64,000 nt of DNA from DASQUK01 sp046726215 (GCA_046726215.1 JBKPAA010000113.1:1-64000), one strand, 5' to 3'. Positions 43,099-51,096 are shown, counted from the stretch's first letter. Numbers and translations: made by a program. The notes: generated by a model not told the origin, from the sequence alone.

Positions 43099-43554
43099 AT
43101 GGCCAACTGGCTCCTCGGACTCGCCGTCGCCGCGCTGCTGATGCTCGTCGGGTGGGCCGCCCTGGTGGTCGCGGCGCGCCGGCTGCCACCGGGGGTGCTG
43201 CGCGACCTCGCCACGGTCATCCCAGCGTGCGTGACGACCATCCGCCGGCTGAGGCGCGATCCGCGGGTGCCGCGTCGAGCCAAGGTGGCGGTGGCCATCG
43301 CGGGACTGTGGGTGCTGTCGCCGATCGATCTCATCCCGGAGTTCCTGCCGGTGATCGGGCCCCTCGACGACGTCGTCGTGGTGGCGCTGGCGCTCCGGTA
43401 CGCGGCGCGGCAGGTGCCACGTTCGCTGCTGGTAGATGCCTGGCCCGCCGAGCCGAGGTTGCTGGACCGACTGATCGGGGCCGCCCCGGCGGGTGCCGAC
43501 GACCCTGAGGCCACGACCGCTGAGGCGTCGGCGCCCAGGCCGCATCCCGACTGA
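43099..43554 (+). CDS. DUF1232 (YkvA) family membrane protein
   Basis: A 151-residue protein. One N-terminal hydrophobic helix (residues 4-26) is followed by the DUF1232 domain with SPIDLIPEFLPVIGPLDD and further hydrophobic segments, then an acidic disordered tail (DDPEATTAEASAP). The family has no firm function. It stands between the S9 peptidase and serA genes with its own start signals. Confidence 0.85.
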   Translation: MANWLLGLAVAALLMLVGWAALVVAARRLPPGVLRDLATVIPACVTTIRRLRRDPRVPRRAKVAVAIAGLWVLSPIDLIPEFLPVIGPLDDVVVVALALRYAARQVPRSLLVDAWPAEPRLLDRLIGAAPAGADDPEATTAEASAPRPHPD

Positions 43555-43575
43555 AGCGCTGGTCAACGCTCTGGC

Positions 43576-43581
43576 TAGGGT
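43576..43581 (+). promoter_or_regulatory. -10 box of serA
   Basis: TAGGGT with a 9-nt spacer to the ATG at 43591; no ribosome binding site between. Confidence 0.5.
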
Positions 43582-43590
43582 TTCCCGGCG

Positions 43591-45153
43591 ATGGCGCGAA
43601 TCCTCGTCACCGAGAACATCGCCGACGGCGGGCTCCAGCTCCTACGCGACGCCGGGCATGTGGTGGACGTCCGGCTCGGCCTGGGCCCCGAAGAGCTGAT
43701 CGAGGTGGTCCCCGGCGCCGCCGCGCTGATCATCCGCTCGGGCACGCAGGTGAGTCGCCAGGTCCTCGACGCCGGGACCGACCTGGTGGTCGTGGGCCGG
43801 GCCGGAATCGGCCTCGACAACGTCGACGTCGAAGCCGCCACCCAGCGGGGTGTCATGGTGGTGAACGCGCCGCAGTCCAACATCCTGTCCGCCGCCGAGC
43901 ACACGATGGCCCTGCTCCTGGCGCAGGCCCGCAACATCCCGCAGGCGCATCGGGCGCTGAGCGAGGGCCGCTGGGAGCGCTCCAAGTGGGAGGGCGTCGA
44001 GCTCGCGGACAAGACCCTCGGCATCGTGGGACTCGGTCGCATCGGCAAGCTGGTGGCGCAGCGCGCGCTGGCGTTCGGCATGCGATTGGTCGCCTACGAC
44101 CCCTTCGTGTCGGCCGAGCGGGCTCGCCAGCTGTCCGTGCAGCTGCTGCCGCTGGAGCGACTCGTCCAGGTGGCCGACTTCGTCACGCTGCACGTGGCCA
44201 AGACCCCCGACACGGTGGGCCTGATCGGCAAGGACCTGTTGGCCCTGGCCAAGCCCGGAACCCGCATCGTCAACGTGGCCCGCGGTGGCATCGTCGACGA
44301 GGCGGCCCTGGCCGAGGCCATCCGGGCCGGCCGGGTGGCCGGCGCGGCACTCGACGTCTTCGCGGCGGAGCCCACCACCGATTCACCGCTCTTCGGCCTG
44401 CCGCAGGTGGTGGTCACCCCCCACCTCGGCGCGAGCACGCGCGAGGCCCAGGACAAGGCCGGAGACACCATCGCCGAGCAGGTGGCACTGGCGCTGGACG
44501 GAGAGTTCGTGCCGTTCGCCGTGAACGTGAGCGCCGCGGAGGCCTCGGAGACCGTGAGGCCTTTCCTGCCACTGGCCGAGCGCCTGGGTGAGCTGTACAG
44601 CGGACTGGCCGAGGGCGTGCCCGACGTCCTGGAGATCGAGTACGCCGGCCAGCTGGCCGACTACGACACCCGCATCCTCACGCTCTCGGTGCTCAAGGGC
44701 GTCTTCGGGCGGGTGACCGACGAGCCGGTCTCGTACGTGAACGCACCCCGCATTGCCAGCGAGCGCGGCGTCGAGGTGCGGGACACCTCGACGGCCACCG
44801 CGCACGATTACGTCAACCTCGTGACCATCCGCGGCGGTGACCACTCGATCGCCGGCACCCTGGTCGGCCTGCGGGCAGAACCCAGGATCGTCATGCTGAA
44901 CGGCCACACGATCGACCTGCCGCCGGCCAATAACATGCTGGTCGTGCGCAACGACGACCGACCGGGAATGATCGCCTTCGTTGCCGGAGTGCTGGCCGAT
45001 GCCGGGGTCAACATCGACGACATGCACCTCGGCCGGTCAGACCGGGGCGAGGCCGCCATCCAGGTGATCGCCACCGACGTGGCGGTGCCGCCCGATGTCC
45101 AGGACGCCATCCGGGCCGGTGATGGCGTCGTCTCGGTGCACGGCCTCACCTGA
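43591..45153 (+). CDS. serA: D-3-phosphoglycerate dehydrogenase
   Basis: A 520-residue enzyme of the long type found in mycobacteria. It has a split substrate domain, a Rossmann NAD domain with GLGRIGKLVAQRALAFG, catalytic NVARGGIVDEAAL (Arg) and PHLGASTREAQ (His), then the intervening ASB domain (about 320-450) and a C-terminal ACT domain (MLVVRNDDRPGMIAFVAGVL) for serine feedback. It starts the phosphorylated serine pathway with serC nearby. Confidence 0.97.
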   Translation: MARILVTENIADGGLQLLRDAGHVVDVRLGLGPEELIEVVPGAAALIIRSGTQVSRQVLDAGTDLVVVGRAGIGLDNVDVEAATQRGVMVVNAPQSNILSAAEHTMALLLAQARNIPQAHRALSEGRWERSKWEGVELADKTLGIVGLGRIGKLVAQRALAFGMRLVAYDPFVSAERARQLSVQLLPLERLVQVADFVTLHVAKTPDTVGLIGKDLLALAKPGTRIVNVARGGIVDEAALAEAIRAGRVAGAALDVFAAEPTTDSPLFGLPQVVVTPHLGASTREAQDKAGDTIAEQVALALDGEFVPFAVNVSAAEASETVRPFLPLAERLGELYSGLAEGVPDVLEIEYAGQLADYDTRILTLSVLKGVFGRVTDEPVSYVNAPRIASERGVEVRDTSTATAHDYVNLVTIRGGDHSIAGTLVGLRAEPRIVMLNGHTIDLPPANNMLVVRNDDRPGMIAFVAGVLADAGVNIDDMHLGRSDRGEAAIQVIATDVAVPPDVQDAIRAGDGVVSVHGLT

Positions 45154-45186
45154 GGACGGCTGTCGCCTCCTCGGGATGCCGGCGGT

Positions 45187-45657
45187 TCAGGTCCGACCGC
45201 TGCCAGCGCTGTCGCCGTCGCTGCCGGGCTCGCCGCTGGGCGGCGCCTTCTTGGCCGCGGCCTTCTTGGTCCCCGCCTTCTTTGCCGGCGCCTTCTTGGC
45301 CGCTGACGCCCGGGCGGCCTTCTTGGCCGCGGCCTTCTTGGTCCCGGCCTTGGTCGCCGGCGCCTTGCCGGTGGCCGCCTTCTTGGTGGGTGCCTCCGGC
45401 GCCGGCGTGGCCTTGGCCGGGGTCGTCGTTGCCTTGGCCGGCGCCTTGTCAGCGGTGGCCCTCTTGGCCGCGGGTGCCTTGGTGGCGGCAGGCGCCTCGG
45501 CGGCGGGCCGTGAACGGGCGGCCTGAGGTTCCCTTCGTGCCGGCGGCGGGAACGGCGCGGGCTCCGGCGTCGAGCGCTGCCGCAGGAAGCGGAGCAGCGC
45601 CTGGACCGCCGCCACGAGCGCCACGAACAGACCCAAGCGAAACAGTCGGCGACTCAC
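45187..45657 (-). CDS. Membrane-anchored protein with histone H1-like Lys/Ala/Pro tail
   Basis: A 156-residue protein. A short N-terminus (VSRRLFRLG) leads into one hydrophobic helix (LFVALVAAVQALLRFL), then a Pro-rich linker and about 90 residues of Lys, Ala, Pro and Thr with repeats of the KKAAAKK and APAKKAGTKKAAA type. Such tails bind nucleic acid in H1-like and HupB-like proteins. Here the tail is tethered to the membrane; its side is uncertain. The GTG at 45657 is supported by TAGCCT at 45665-45670 (minus strand) with a 7-nt spacer, which argues against the longer ORF. Confidence 0.75.
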   Translation of the reverse strand: MSRRLFRLGLFVALVAAVQALLRFLRQRSTPEPAPFPPPARREPQAARSRPAAEAPAATKAPAAKRATADKAPAKATTTPAKATPAPEAPTKKAATGKAPATKAGTKKAAAKKAARASAAKKAPAKKAGTKKAAAKKAPPSGEPGSDGDSAGSGRT

Positions 45658-45664
45658 GGCCCCG

Positions 45665-45670
45665 AGGCTA
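45665..45670 (-). promoter_or_regulatory. -10 box of the H1-like gene
   Basis: TAGCCT on the minus strand, 7 nt from the GTG at 45657. Leaderless type; it decides the start codon. Confidence 0.5.
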
Positions 45671-45719
45671 ACCCTCGGCGACCCGCTCCGACGGAACCAC
45701 ACCCGCGCCGATTCTCGCC

Positions 45720-45749
45720 TTGACGCCGGGAGCCGGGCTCCGGCAGCAT
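45720..45749 (+). promoter_or_regulatory. leuA promoter
   Basis: TTGACG (45720-45725), an 18-nt spacer and CAGCAT (45744-45749), then 7 nt to the leader-peptide ATG. The good -35 and standard spacing make this one of the best promoters in the window. Confidence 0.6.
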
Positions 45750-45756
45750 TGCTTTG

Positions 45757-45792
45757 ATGCGCCTGCACACCGCCGGCCTGCTTCTTACCTAG
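45757..45792 (+). CDS. leuA leader peptide
   Basis: An 11-residue peptide, MRLHTAGLLLT, with three consecutive Leu codons (CTG CTT CTT) near its end and a TAG stop. It is followed by a pause hairpin and a T-tailed terminator, and leuA starts 91 nt later. The CTT codons are rare in this GC-rich sequence, which would sharpen the response to scarce Leu-tRNA. Confidence 0.8.
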   Translation: MRLHTAGLLLT

Positions 45793-45793
45793 C

Positions 45794-45820
45794 GACGAGC
45801 GCCGCACATAGGTGCTCGTC
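45794..45820 (+). promoter_or_regulatory. Pause hairpin of the leuA attenuator
   Basis: GACGAGC (45794-45800) pairs with GCTCGTC (45814-45820), immediately behind the leader stop codon. Confidence 0.6.
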
Positions 45821-45822
45821 CC

Positions 45823-45860
45823 GCCTCCTGCGCCCCCGGGCCAGGAGGCTTTTCAGTTTT
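45823..45860 (+). terminator. leuA attenuator terminator
   Basis: GCCTCCTG (45823-45830) and CAGGAGGC (45842-45849) form an 8-bp stem with an 11-nt loop, followed by TTTTCAGTTTT. It lies 23 nt before leuA. Confidence 0.85.
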
Positions 45861-45883
45861 CCGAAAGCCAACAGGGAGAGATG

Positions 45884-47566
45884 ATGCCCCCCGAACCCGC
45901 GACCCCGAAGAAGATGCCCTTCGAGAAGTACCGGCCGTTCCTCCCCCTGCCGCTCGAACTCCCGGACCGGGCGTGGCCCAACCAGCGCATCGAGAAGGCG
46001 CCGCTGTGGTGTGCCGTCGACCTGCGCGACGGCAACCAGGCGCTCATCGATCCGATGGACCCGGCACGCAAGCGCCACATGTTCGACGCACTGGTACGGA
46101 TGGGGTTCAAGGAGATCGAGGTCGGCTTCCCGTCTGCGAGCCAGCCCGACTTCGACTTCGTGCGCCAGCTCATCGAGGAGGACCTGGTCCCCGAGGACGT
46201 CACGATCCAGGTGCTGACCCAGTGCCGGCCGGAGCTGATCGAGCGCACGTACGAGTCGATCAAGGGCGCCCGCGAGGCGATCGTCCACTTCTACAACTCG
46301 ACATCGATCCTGCAGCGCCGGGTGGTGTTCGGGCTCGACTACGACGGCATCACCCAGATCGCGACCGACGCCGCCCGCCTGGCCCGCAAGCTCGAGGACA
46401 CCGTCCCCGCGACGCAGGTGCGCTACGAATACTCGCCCGAGAGCTTCACCGGAACGGAGATCGACTACGTGGTGGAGATCTGCTCGGCGGTGATGGACGT
46501 CATCGAGCCCGACGCCGACCAGCGCATCATCTTCAACCTGCCGGCCACGGTGGAGATGTACACCCCCAACATCTACGGCGACGTCATCGAGTACTTCCAC
46601 CGCAATGTGCCCCACCGCGACCGGGTCGTCTTGTCGCTCCACCCGCACAACGACCGGGGGACGGCGGTGGCGGCCGCCGAGTTCGGCGTGATGGCGGGTG
46701 CGGACCGGGTCGAGGGCTGCCTGTTCGGCAACGGCGAGCGCACGGGCAACGTCGACATCGTCACGCTCGCCATGAACCTGTTCAGCCAGGGCGTCGACCC
46801 CGAGCTCGACATCAGCGACATCGACGCCCTTCGGCGGGTGGCCGAGTACTGCAACCGGCTGCCCGTGCATCCCCGCCACCCCTACGTGGGCGACCTCGTG
46901 TACACGGCCTTCTCGGGCAGCCACCAGGACGCCATCAAGAAGGGCTTCGCGGCCCTGGGCGAGGACTACGACCGCTGGGAGGTGCCGTACCTGCCAATCG
47001 ACCCCAAGCACGTCGGCCGGACCTACGAGGCGGTGATCCGCGTCAACAGCCAGTCCGGCAAGGGCGGCGTCGCCTACGTCATGCACGCCGAGCACGGCCT
47101 CGACCTGCCCCGGCGCCTGCAGATCGAGTTCTCGAAGACGATCCAGGGCATCACCGAGGACACCGGCACCGAGATCACGCCGGTGCAGATGTGGGACGCC
47201 TTCGTGGCCGAGTACCTCCCGGAGGACGCTCCGGTGCGGCTCGTGTCCCACGAGTCCACCACCGGCGAGGACGGCTCGAGGGTCGTGGCCCAACTGATGG
47301 TCGACGGCGATCACCGCACCGTGAGCGGCACCGGCAACGGGCCGATCGCCGCGTTCGTCGCCGCGCTGACGGCGGACCTCGGCGCCGACATCGACGTGGT
47401 CGACTACAGCGAGCACGCCGTGGGGGCCGGATCCGACGCCACCGCCGTCGCCTACGTGGAGACGCAGGCGGCCGACGGCGCCGTGCGCTGGGGCATCGGG
47501 ATGGACGAGAGCATCACCACCGCCTCGCTCCGGGCGGTGGTGTCCGCCGTCAACCGGCATCGCTGA
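45884..47566 (+). CDS. leuA: 2-isopropylmalate synthase
   Basis: A 560-residue enzyme (the actinobacterial LeuA type 2) that condenses acetyl-CoA with 2-oxoisovalerate, the committed step to leucine. The DRE-TIM barrel starts with LWCAVDLRDGNQALIDPMD (metal Asp and catalytic Arg); SLHPHNDRGTAVAAAE holds the metal His pair, and GCLFGNGERTGNVD follows. A C-terminal LeuA dimer domain binds leucine for feedback. Two adjacent ATGs (45881, 45884) are possible; the second has better spacing from GGGAG. The gene is controlled by the upstream attenuator. Confidence 0.96.
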   Translation: MPPEPATPKKMPFEKYRPFLPLPLELPDRAWPNQRIEKAPLWCAVDLRDGNQALIDPMDPARKRHMFDALVRMGFKEIEVGFPSASQPDFDFVRQLIEEDLVPEDVTIQVLTQCRPELIERTYESIKGAREAIVHFYNSTSILQRRVVFGLDYDGITQIATDAARLARKLEDTVPATQVRYEYSPESFTGTEIDYVVEICSAVMDVIEPDADQRIIFNLPATVEMYTPNIYGDVIEYFHRNVPHRDRVVLSLHPHNDRGTAVAAAEFGVMAGADRVEGCLFGNGERTGNVDIVTLAMNLFSQGVDPELDISDIDALRRVAEYCNRLPVHPRHPYVGDLVYTAFSGSHQDAIKKGFAALGEDYDRWEVPYLPIDPKHVGRTYEAVIRVNSQSGKGGVAYVMHAEHGLDLPRRLQIEFSKTIQGITEDTGTEITPVQMWDAFVAEYLPEDAPVRLVSHESTTGEDGSRVVAQLMVDGDHRTVSGTGNGPIAAFVAALTADLGADIDVVDYSEHAVGAGSDATAVAYVETQAADGAVRWGIGMDESITTASLRAVVSAVNRHR

Positions 47567-47652
47567 CGCTGCGCGCGCTCGCAGCCGCCAATCCAACCAC
47601 GTAGCGCGCGCTCGTCACCACATTGTCATGTGTAACGGATGTCACACCGGGC

Positions 47653-47770
47653 TAAGGTCTGGGCGCTCAATGACCGCACCGAACGCCGAGCAGGTGCCCC
47701 GGGCCTGGGCCGGGCACCCGTGACGGGTTCCCTCCCGTCGGTGATCGCCATCGGATCGTCGACGGGAGGG
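47653..47770 (+). promoter_or_regulatory. Structured leader upstream of the M1 peptidase locus
   Basis: A TAAGGT box (47653-47658) is followed by a region with strong stems: GGTGCCC (47693-47699) with GGGCACC (47712-47718), and an 11-bp stem CCCTCCCGTCG (47730-47740) with CGACGGGAGGG (47760-47770). GACGGG (47722-47727) can pair instead with CCCGTC (47734-47739), inside the left arm of the big stem, so two exclusive folds exist. This fits an attenuator or riboswitch-like leader; no known class was recognised. leuA ends 86 nt earlier. Confidence 0.45.
47670..47723 (+). CDS. Possible 17-residue leader ORF
   Basis: ATG to TGA, reading MTAPNAEQVPRAWAGHP. It starts 11 nt after the TAAGGT box and ends on the first bases of the alternative GACGGG stem; the first hairpin lies inside it. 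A ribosome on this ORF would affect the folding downstream. No amino acid is strongly enriched (one Trp, three Pro). Real translation is unproven. Confidence 0.3.
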   Translation: MTAPNAEQVPRAWAGHP

Positions 47771-47843
47771 CGGTCGCTACGGGCCACCTCGCTGCGGGCC
47801 CGTTGACCGGCCGCCGCCGAAGGTGTGCCATCCTGCCGCCTGC

Positions 47844-49297
47844 GTGGACCGCCGTCGCCTGATCATCGCCGTCGGAGGTTCGCTGTCCGTCGTCACGGTG
47901 GCGGCGGCCGCGGCGATCGCCGCGCGCGACGCTCCGTCCCAGCCGTCGGCGGGAAGCTCGGCGACGACGGCCACCACCGAAGCTCCGCTCGGTCGGGCGG
48001 GCACCAGCGGTGTCGGCGATCCGTATTTCCCCGACGCCGGCAACGGCGGCTACGACGTCGGTCACTACACGCTCGACCTCGCCTGGGACCCGGCGCGCCA
48101 ACACCTTGACGGCGTGACCACGATCCGCGCCGTCGCCACCCAGGCGCTGGCCAGCTTCTCGCTCGACCTGGTCGGGCTCGACGTCACCGCGGTCGAGGTC
48201 GATGGCGATCCGTCCCGCTGGGAACGGCGGGGGGACCACGAGCTCGTCGTGACGCCCAGACGCGCGCTGCGGGAGGACGCGACGTTCAGGACGGTCGTCC
48301 GCTACGGCGGCAGGCCGGCAGCGATCGCCGGGGCCGAGCCGATCGACCCCGGGTTCATGACCGACGGCAGAGAGGTCTACGTGGCATCCGAGCCCAACGG
48401 GGCCCCCACGCTCTTCCCGTCCAACGACCACCCCACCGACAAGGCCACGTACGAGATCCGCGTCACGGTCCCCGACACGCTGGACGTCGCCGCCAACGGG
48501 CTGCTGCGCGAGACGATCCCCGGTGAGGGCGCGGGCACCGAGACGTGGGTCTTCGACTCCCTCGATCCCATGGCCACCTACCTGGTGCAGGTGGTCGTCG
48601 CCAACCTTCGCTTCCAGGACGTGGAGGGACCGGCCGGGCTGCCGATCCGCAACGCCTACGACGCCGACCTCGGCGGGGATGTGGATGCCAACTTCGCGCA
48701 GCAGGGCGAGATGATCGGCTTCTTCGACGACCTGTTCGGGCCCTACCCCTTCGCCATCTATGGGGCCGTGGTCGTCGACGAGGACCTGGGCTTCGCCCTG
48801 GAGACGCAGACCCTCTCGCTGTTCGGGAGCGACGCACTGGCGGAGCCCGTAGTCGCCCACGAGCTGGCGCACCAATGGTTCGGCGACGACGTCAGCCTCG
48901 GGAGCTGGCGCGACATCTGGCTCAACGAGGGGTTCGCCAGTACGCGCAATGGCTGTGGGACGAGCACCGGGGCGGTGCCACCGTCGACGAGACGGCGGCG
49001 GCGTGGGCCGCCATCCCGGGCCTCGATGCCCCGCCGGCCGACCCCGGGGCGCGCGACCTGTTCCGCACCACGGTGTACGTGCGGGGCGCGCTCACCCTCC
49101 ACGTGCTGCGCCACCAGTTGGGCGACGACGCCTTCTTCGAGCTGTTGCGCACCTGGGTGGACCGCTACGGCGGTGCGTCGGCCACGTCCGCCGATTTCGA
49201 GGCGCTGGCCGAGGAGGTCGCAGGACGGGACCTGGGCGCGCTGTTCGACGCCTGGCTGCGCGGTTCCGGGCTTCCGACCCTCGCCGACTGGCTCTGA
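47844..49297 (+). pseudogene. M1 aminopeptidase with a one-base frameshift
   Basis: An exported M1-type metallopeptidase: N-terminal signal (DRRRLIIAVGGSLSVVTVAA), beta-rich domain, GAN-like region (ASEPNGAPTLFPSNDHPTDK), and zinc motif HELAHQWFG with the downstream Glu in WLNEGFAS. At 48939-48943 the frame breaks: AGTACGCG should read AGTTACGCG, giving EGFAS followed by YAQWLWDEHRGGATVDE in frame 2, which continues to the stop at 49295-49297 (LPTLADWL). One T of a TT pair appears missing. The catalytic residues precede the break, but the C-terminal domain is lost. This is either a recent pseudogene or a sequence error. The start (GTG at 47844) is tentative. Confidence 0.8.
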
Positions 49298-49334
49298 GCG
49301 GCGAGGCGCGGCGATGAGTTGTGCGGGGGTCCAC

Positions 49335-49340
49335 TAGTGT
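49335..49340 (+). promoter_or_regulatory. -10 box of the STAS gene
   Basis: TAGTGT. A transcript starting about 7 nt later would begin at a GTG (49348) that opens a 16-codon ORF, and the STAS gene would have a short leader with an AGGAGAG site. Confidence 0.45.
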
Positions 49341-49347
49341 CCCGGCG

Positions 49348-49398
49348 GTGCCCGGTCCCGGGTTGGAGGGTTCGACCCAGGAGAGAGTCGGTGAGTGA
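49348..49398 (+). CDS. Possible 16-residue upstream ORF
   Basis: GTG to TGA, reading MPGPGLEGSTQERVGE. It begins exactly 7 nt after the TAGTGT box and ends 8 nt inside the STAS gene, so translation of one could affect the other. It is very short and may be chance. Confidence 0.2.
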   Translation: MPGPGLEGSTQERVGE

Positions 49399-49711
49399 GC
49401 AGACAAGCCTCGAGATCGTCGAGAGGTCGGGCCGGGTCGCCGCCGCCCGGCTGGCGGGCGACCTCGACATCGTCACCTCCGAGGGCGTGAAGCGCGAGCT
49501 CGCGGGGCTCGTCGACGCCGGACACGACTCGCTGGTGCTCGACCTGTCGGGGGTCGGCTTCGTCGACTCCAGCGGGCTGGGGGCGCTCGTGGCCCTGCAC
49601 CGGCACGCCGAATCCCAGGGTGGACGGTTCGTGGTGCGGGCGGTGCCCCCGCAGGTGCAGCGCCTGTTCGCCATCACCCGCCTGGACGACCTGCTCGCCG
49701 TCGAGGGTTAG
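49391..49711 (+). CDS. STAS-domain anti-anti-sigma factor (SpoIIAA/RsbV-like)
   Basis: A 106-residue single STAS domain: SLEIVERSGRVAAARLAGDLDI, a VLDLSGVGFVDSSGLGALVALH core with Ser60/Ser61 as phospho-acceptor candidates, and a final helix with RLFAITRLDDLL. Unphosphorylated, such proteins bind RsbW-type kinases and free the sigma factor. AGGAGAG lies 5 nt before the GTG. It converges on the sigma factor gene; the two ends share a terminator. Confidence 0.93.
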   Translation: MSEQTSLEIVERSGRVAAARLAGDLDIVTSEGVKRELAGLVDAGHDSLVLDLSGVGFVDSSGLGALVALHRHAESQGGRFVVRAVPPQVQRLFAITRLDDLLAVEG

Positions 49712-49722
49712 CGCGACCCACT

Positions 49723-49765
49723 CTTTGAAGAAAAAACGGGCTCAGGGCCCCGAAGATCTTCAAAG
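49723..49765. terminator. Bidirectional terminator between the STAS and sigma genes
   Basis: CTTTGAAGA (49723-49731) and TCTTCAAAG (49757-49765) form a perfect 9-bp AT-rich stem, next to AAAAAA. An inner CGGG/CCCG stem can form in the 25-nt loop. It lies between convergent genes. Confidence 0.7.
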
Positions 49766-49773
49766 TCGCCGTG

Positions 49774-50532
49774 TCACCGGTCCAGGGTCTCGCGGAGCTC
49801 CAGGAGGCAGCGGCGGATGAGCCGCGACACGTGCATCTGGCTGATCCCGAGGCGTTCGGCGATCTCGCTCTGGGTCAGCTCGGCGTAGAAGCGCAGGCGC
49901 ACGATCTCGGCCTCCCGCGGTGGCAGGGTGTCGAGGAGCTGGCCGACGAGCAGGCGCAGCTCGACCGGCCGGCTCGGCGGCTCGGTTCCGGGCAGGCGCT
50001 CGGCGAGCGAGCTGCCTTCGTCGTCGCCCGGCCGTCGGGCGTCCAGGCTGGTGGCCCGGTAGGCGGCTCCGGCCTCCATGGCCTCGAGCACCTCGTCCTC
50101 GGAGATCTCCAGCTCGGTGGCCAGCTCGTTAACGGTCGGCGGCCGGCCGAGCTGAGCCGACATGGTCGCGGTGGCGCGGCGCAGGTCGAGGTGGCGCTCC
50201 TGCGTGCTGCGGGGGGGCCGAACAGCCCAGGTGCGGTCGCGGAAATAACGCTTGATCTCGCCGTTGACGGTGCGGCTGGCGAAGGACGAGAACGGGATGC
50301 CCCGGTCGGGATCGAACCGCTCGACGGCCTTGAGGATGCCCAGGATCGCGATCTGGACCAGGTCGTCCAGGTCGACCCCCCGGCCGCGGTAGTCGTTGGC
50401 GATGCGCGCCGCCAGGCCGCGGTGCGCCTCGACCAGCTCATTGCGGACAGACCTCTCATGCGTGTCGCGGAACTCCCGGAAGCGCTGGTCGAGAACCTGG
50501 TCGGGCTCGTCTGGATCGCGGAGACCCGTCAT
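49774..50532 (-). CDS. SigF/SigB-type RNA polymerase sigma factor
   Basis: A 252-residue group 3 sigma factor of the SigB/SigF/SigG family. Region 2 has HRGLAARIANDYRGRGVDLDDLVQIAILGILKAVERFDP and IPFSSFASRTVNGEIKRYFRD; region 3 follows (SAQLGRPPTVNELATELEIS); region 4 ends in LTQSEIAERLGISQMHVSRLIRRC. These factors direct general stress, motility or spore genes and are held by RsbW-like anti-sigma factors. The gene starts on the stop of an RsbW-like gene (ATGA overlap), the same order as usfX-sigF in mycobacteria. Confidence 0.94.
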   Translation of the reverse strand: MTGLRDPDEPDQVLDQRFREFRDTHERSVRNELVEAHRGLAARIANDYRGRGVDLDDLVQIAILGILKAVERFDPDRGIPFSSFASRTVNGEIKRYFRDRTWAVRPPRSTQERHLDLRRATATMSAQLGRPPTVNELATELEISEDEVLEAMEAGAAYRATSLDARRPGDDEGSSLAERLPGTEPPSRPVELRLLVGQLLDTLPPREAEIVRLRFYAELTQSEIAERLGISQMHVSRLIRRCLLELRETLDR

Positions 50533-50957
50533 GCGGGACGGGCGCGTTTCACCAAGCGGAAGCGTCGGCCCGCCTGGTCGGCCTCGAAGGCGTGGATGTC
50601 CACGACCACGCGCAGGATCTCGAGGGCCAGGTCGTCGACGGCCGGGGGCGTACCCCCGTCGGAGGCCCCCGCCGTCGTTGCCGTGTCGTTGCCCGACGCC
50701 GCGGAAGCAGGCTCGCCCTGGCCTTCGACCGTCACCTCACCGGGGGTGCTGAGATACGTCACCAGGATCGACCGCCCGGGATCGTCGACGCCTTCGACCA
50801 GGAGCCCGACGAGCTCGCTGACGGCGATGCGAAGGTCCTCGGTGTCGTCGATGCTGAGCCCCGCCTCGGCGCCGACACCGCTCGCCACGAGGCGGGCGAG
50901 CCGGACCGAGCTGCGCTCGGCGGGGGCGGTGAGCTGCACGGGACGTTGAGAGTTCAT
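50529..50957 (-). CDS. RsbW/UsfX-like anti-sigma factor
   Basis: A 142-residue GHKL-type protein co-transcribed with the sigma factor (4-bp overlap). The DTEDLRIAVSELVGLLVEGVDD helix aligns with the N-box region of UsfX, but the usual Asn is not obvious, and an inserted Gly/Ala/Asp linker (about residues 78-105) replaces the ATP lid. A C-terminal DLALEILRVVVDIHAFEA helix and RFRLVKRA strand close the fold. It is probably the direct sigma-binding partner, with possibly altered ATP use, as in the SigF system. Confidence 0.75.
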   Translation of the reverse strand: MNSQRPVQLTAPAERSSVRLARLVASGVGAEAGLSIDDTEDLRIAVSELVGLLVEGVDDPGRSILVTYLSTPGEVTVEGQGEPASAASGNDTATTAGASDGGTPPAVDDLALEILRVVVDIHAFEADQAGRRFRLVKRARPA

Positions 50958-51096
50958 GCGCCACCTACACGCGGTCAGCCGACTGGGGCGCCCACGACAC
51001 TACGCCCGCAACGGATCGGTCGGCCGATGTCGCGGGGCGGCCACGTGGAGCGGTCGTCACGACGAAACGTAGCGTTTGGCACCGCGGGGCGGAGGG

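Noticed and set aside
48935..48945. Programmed -1 frameshifting in the M1 peptidase gene
   Set aside because: There is no slippery heptamer and no strong structure just downstream; a missing T explains the break more simply.
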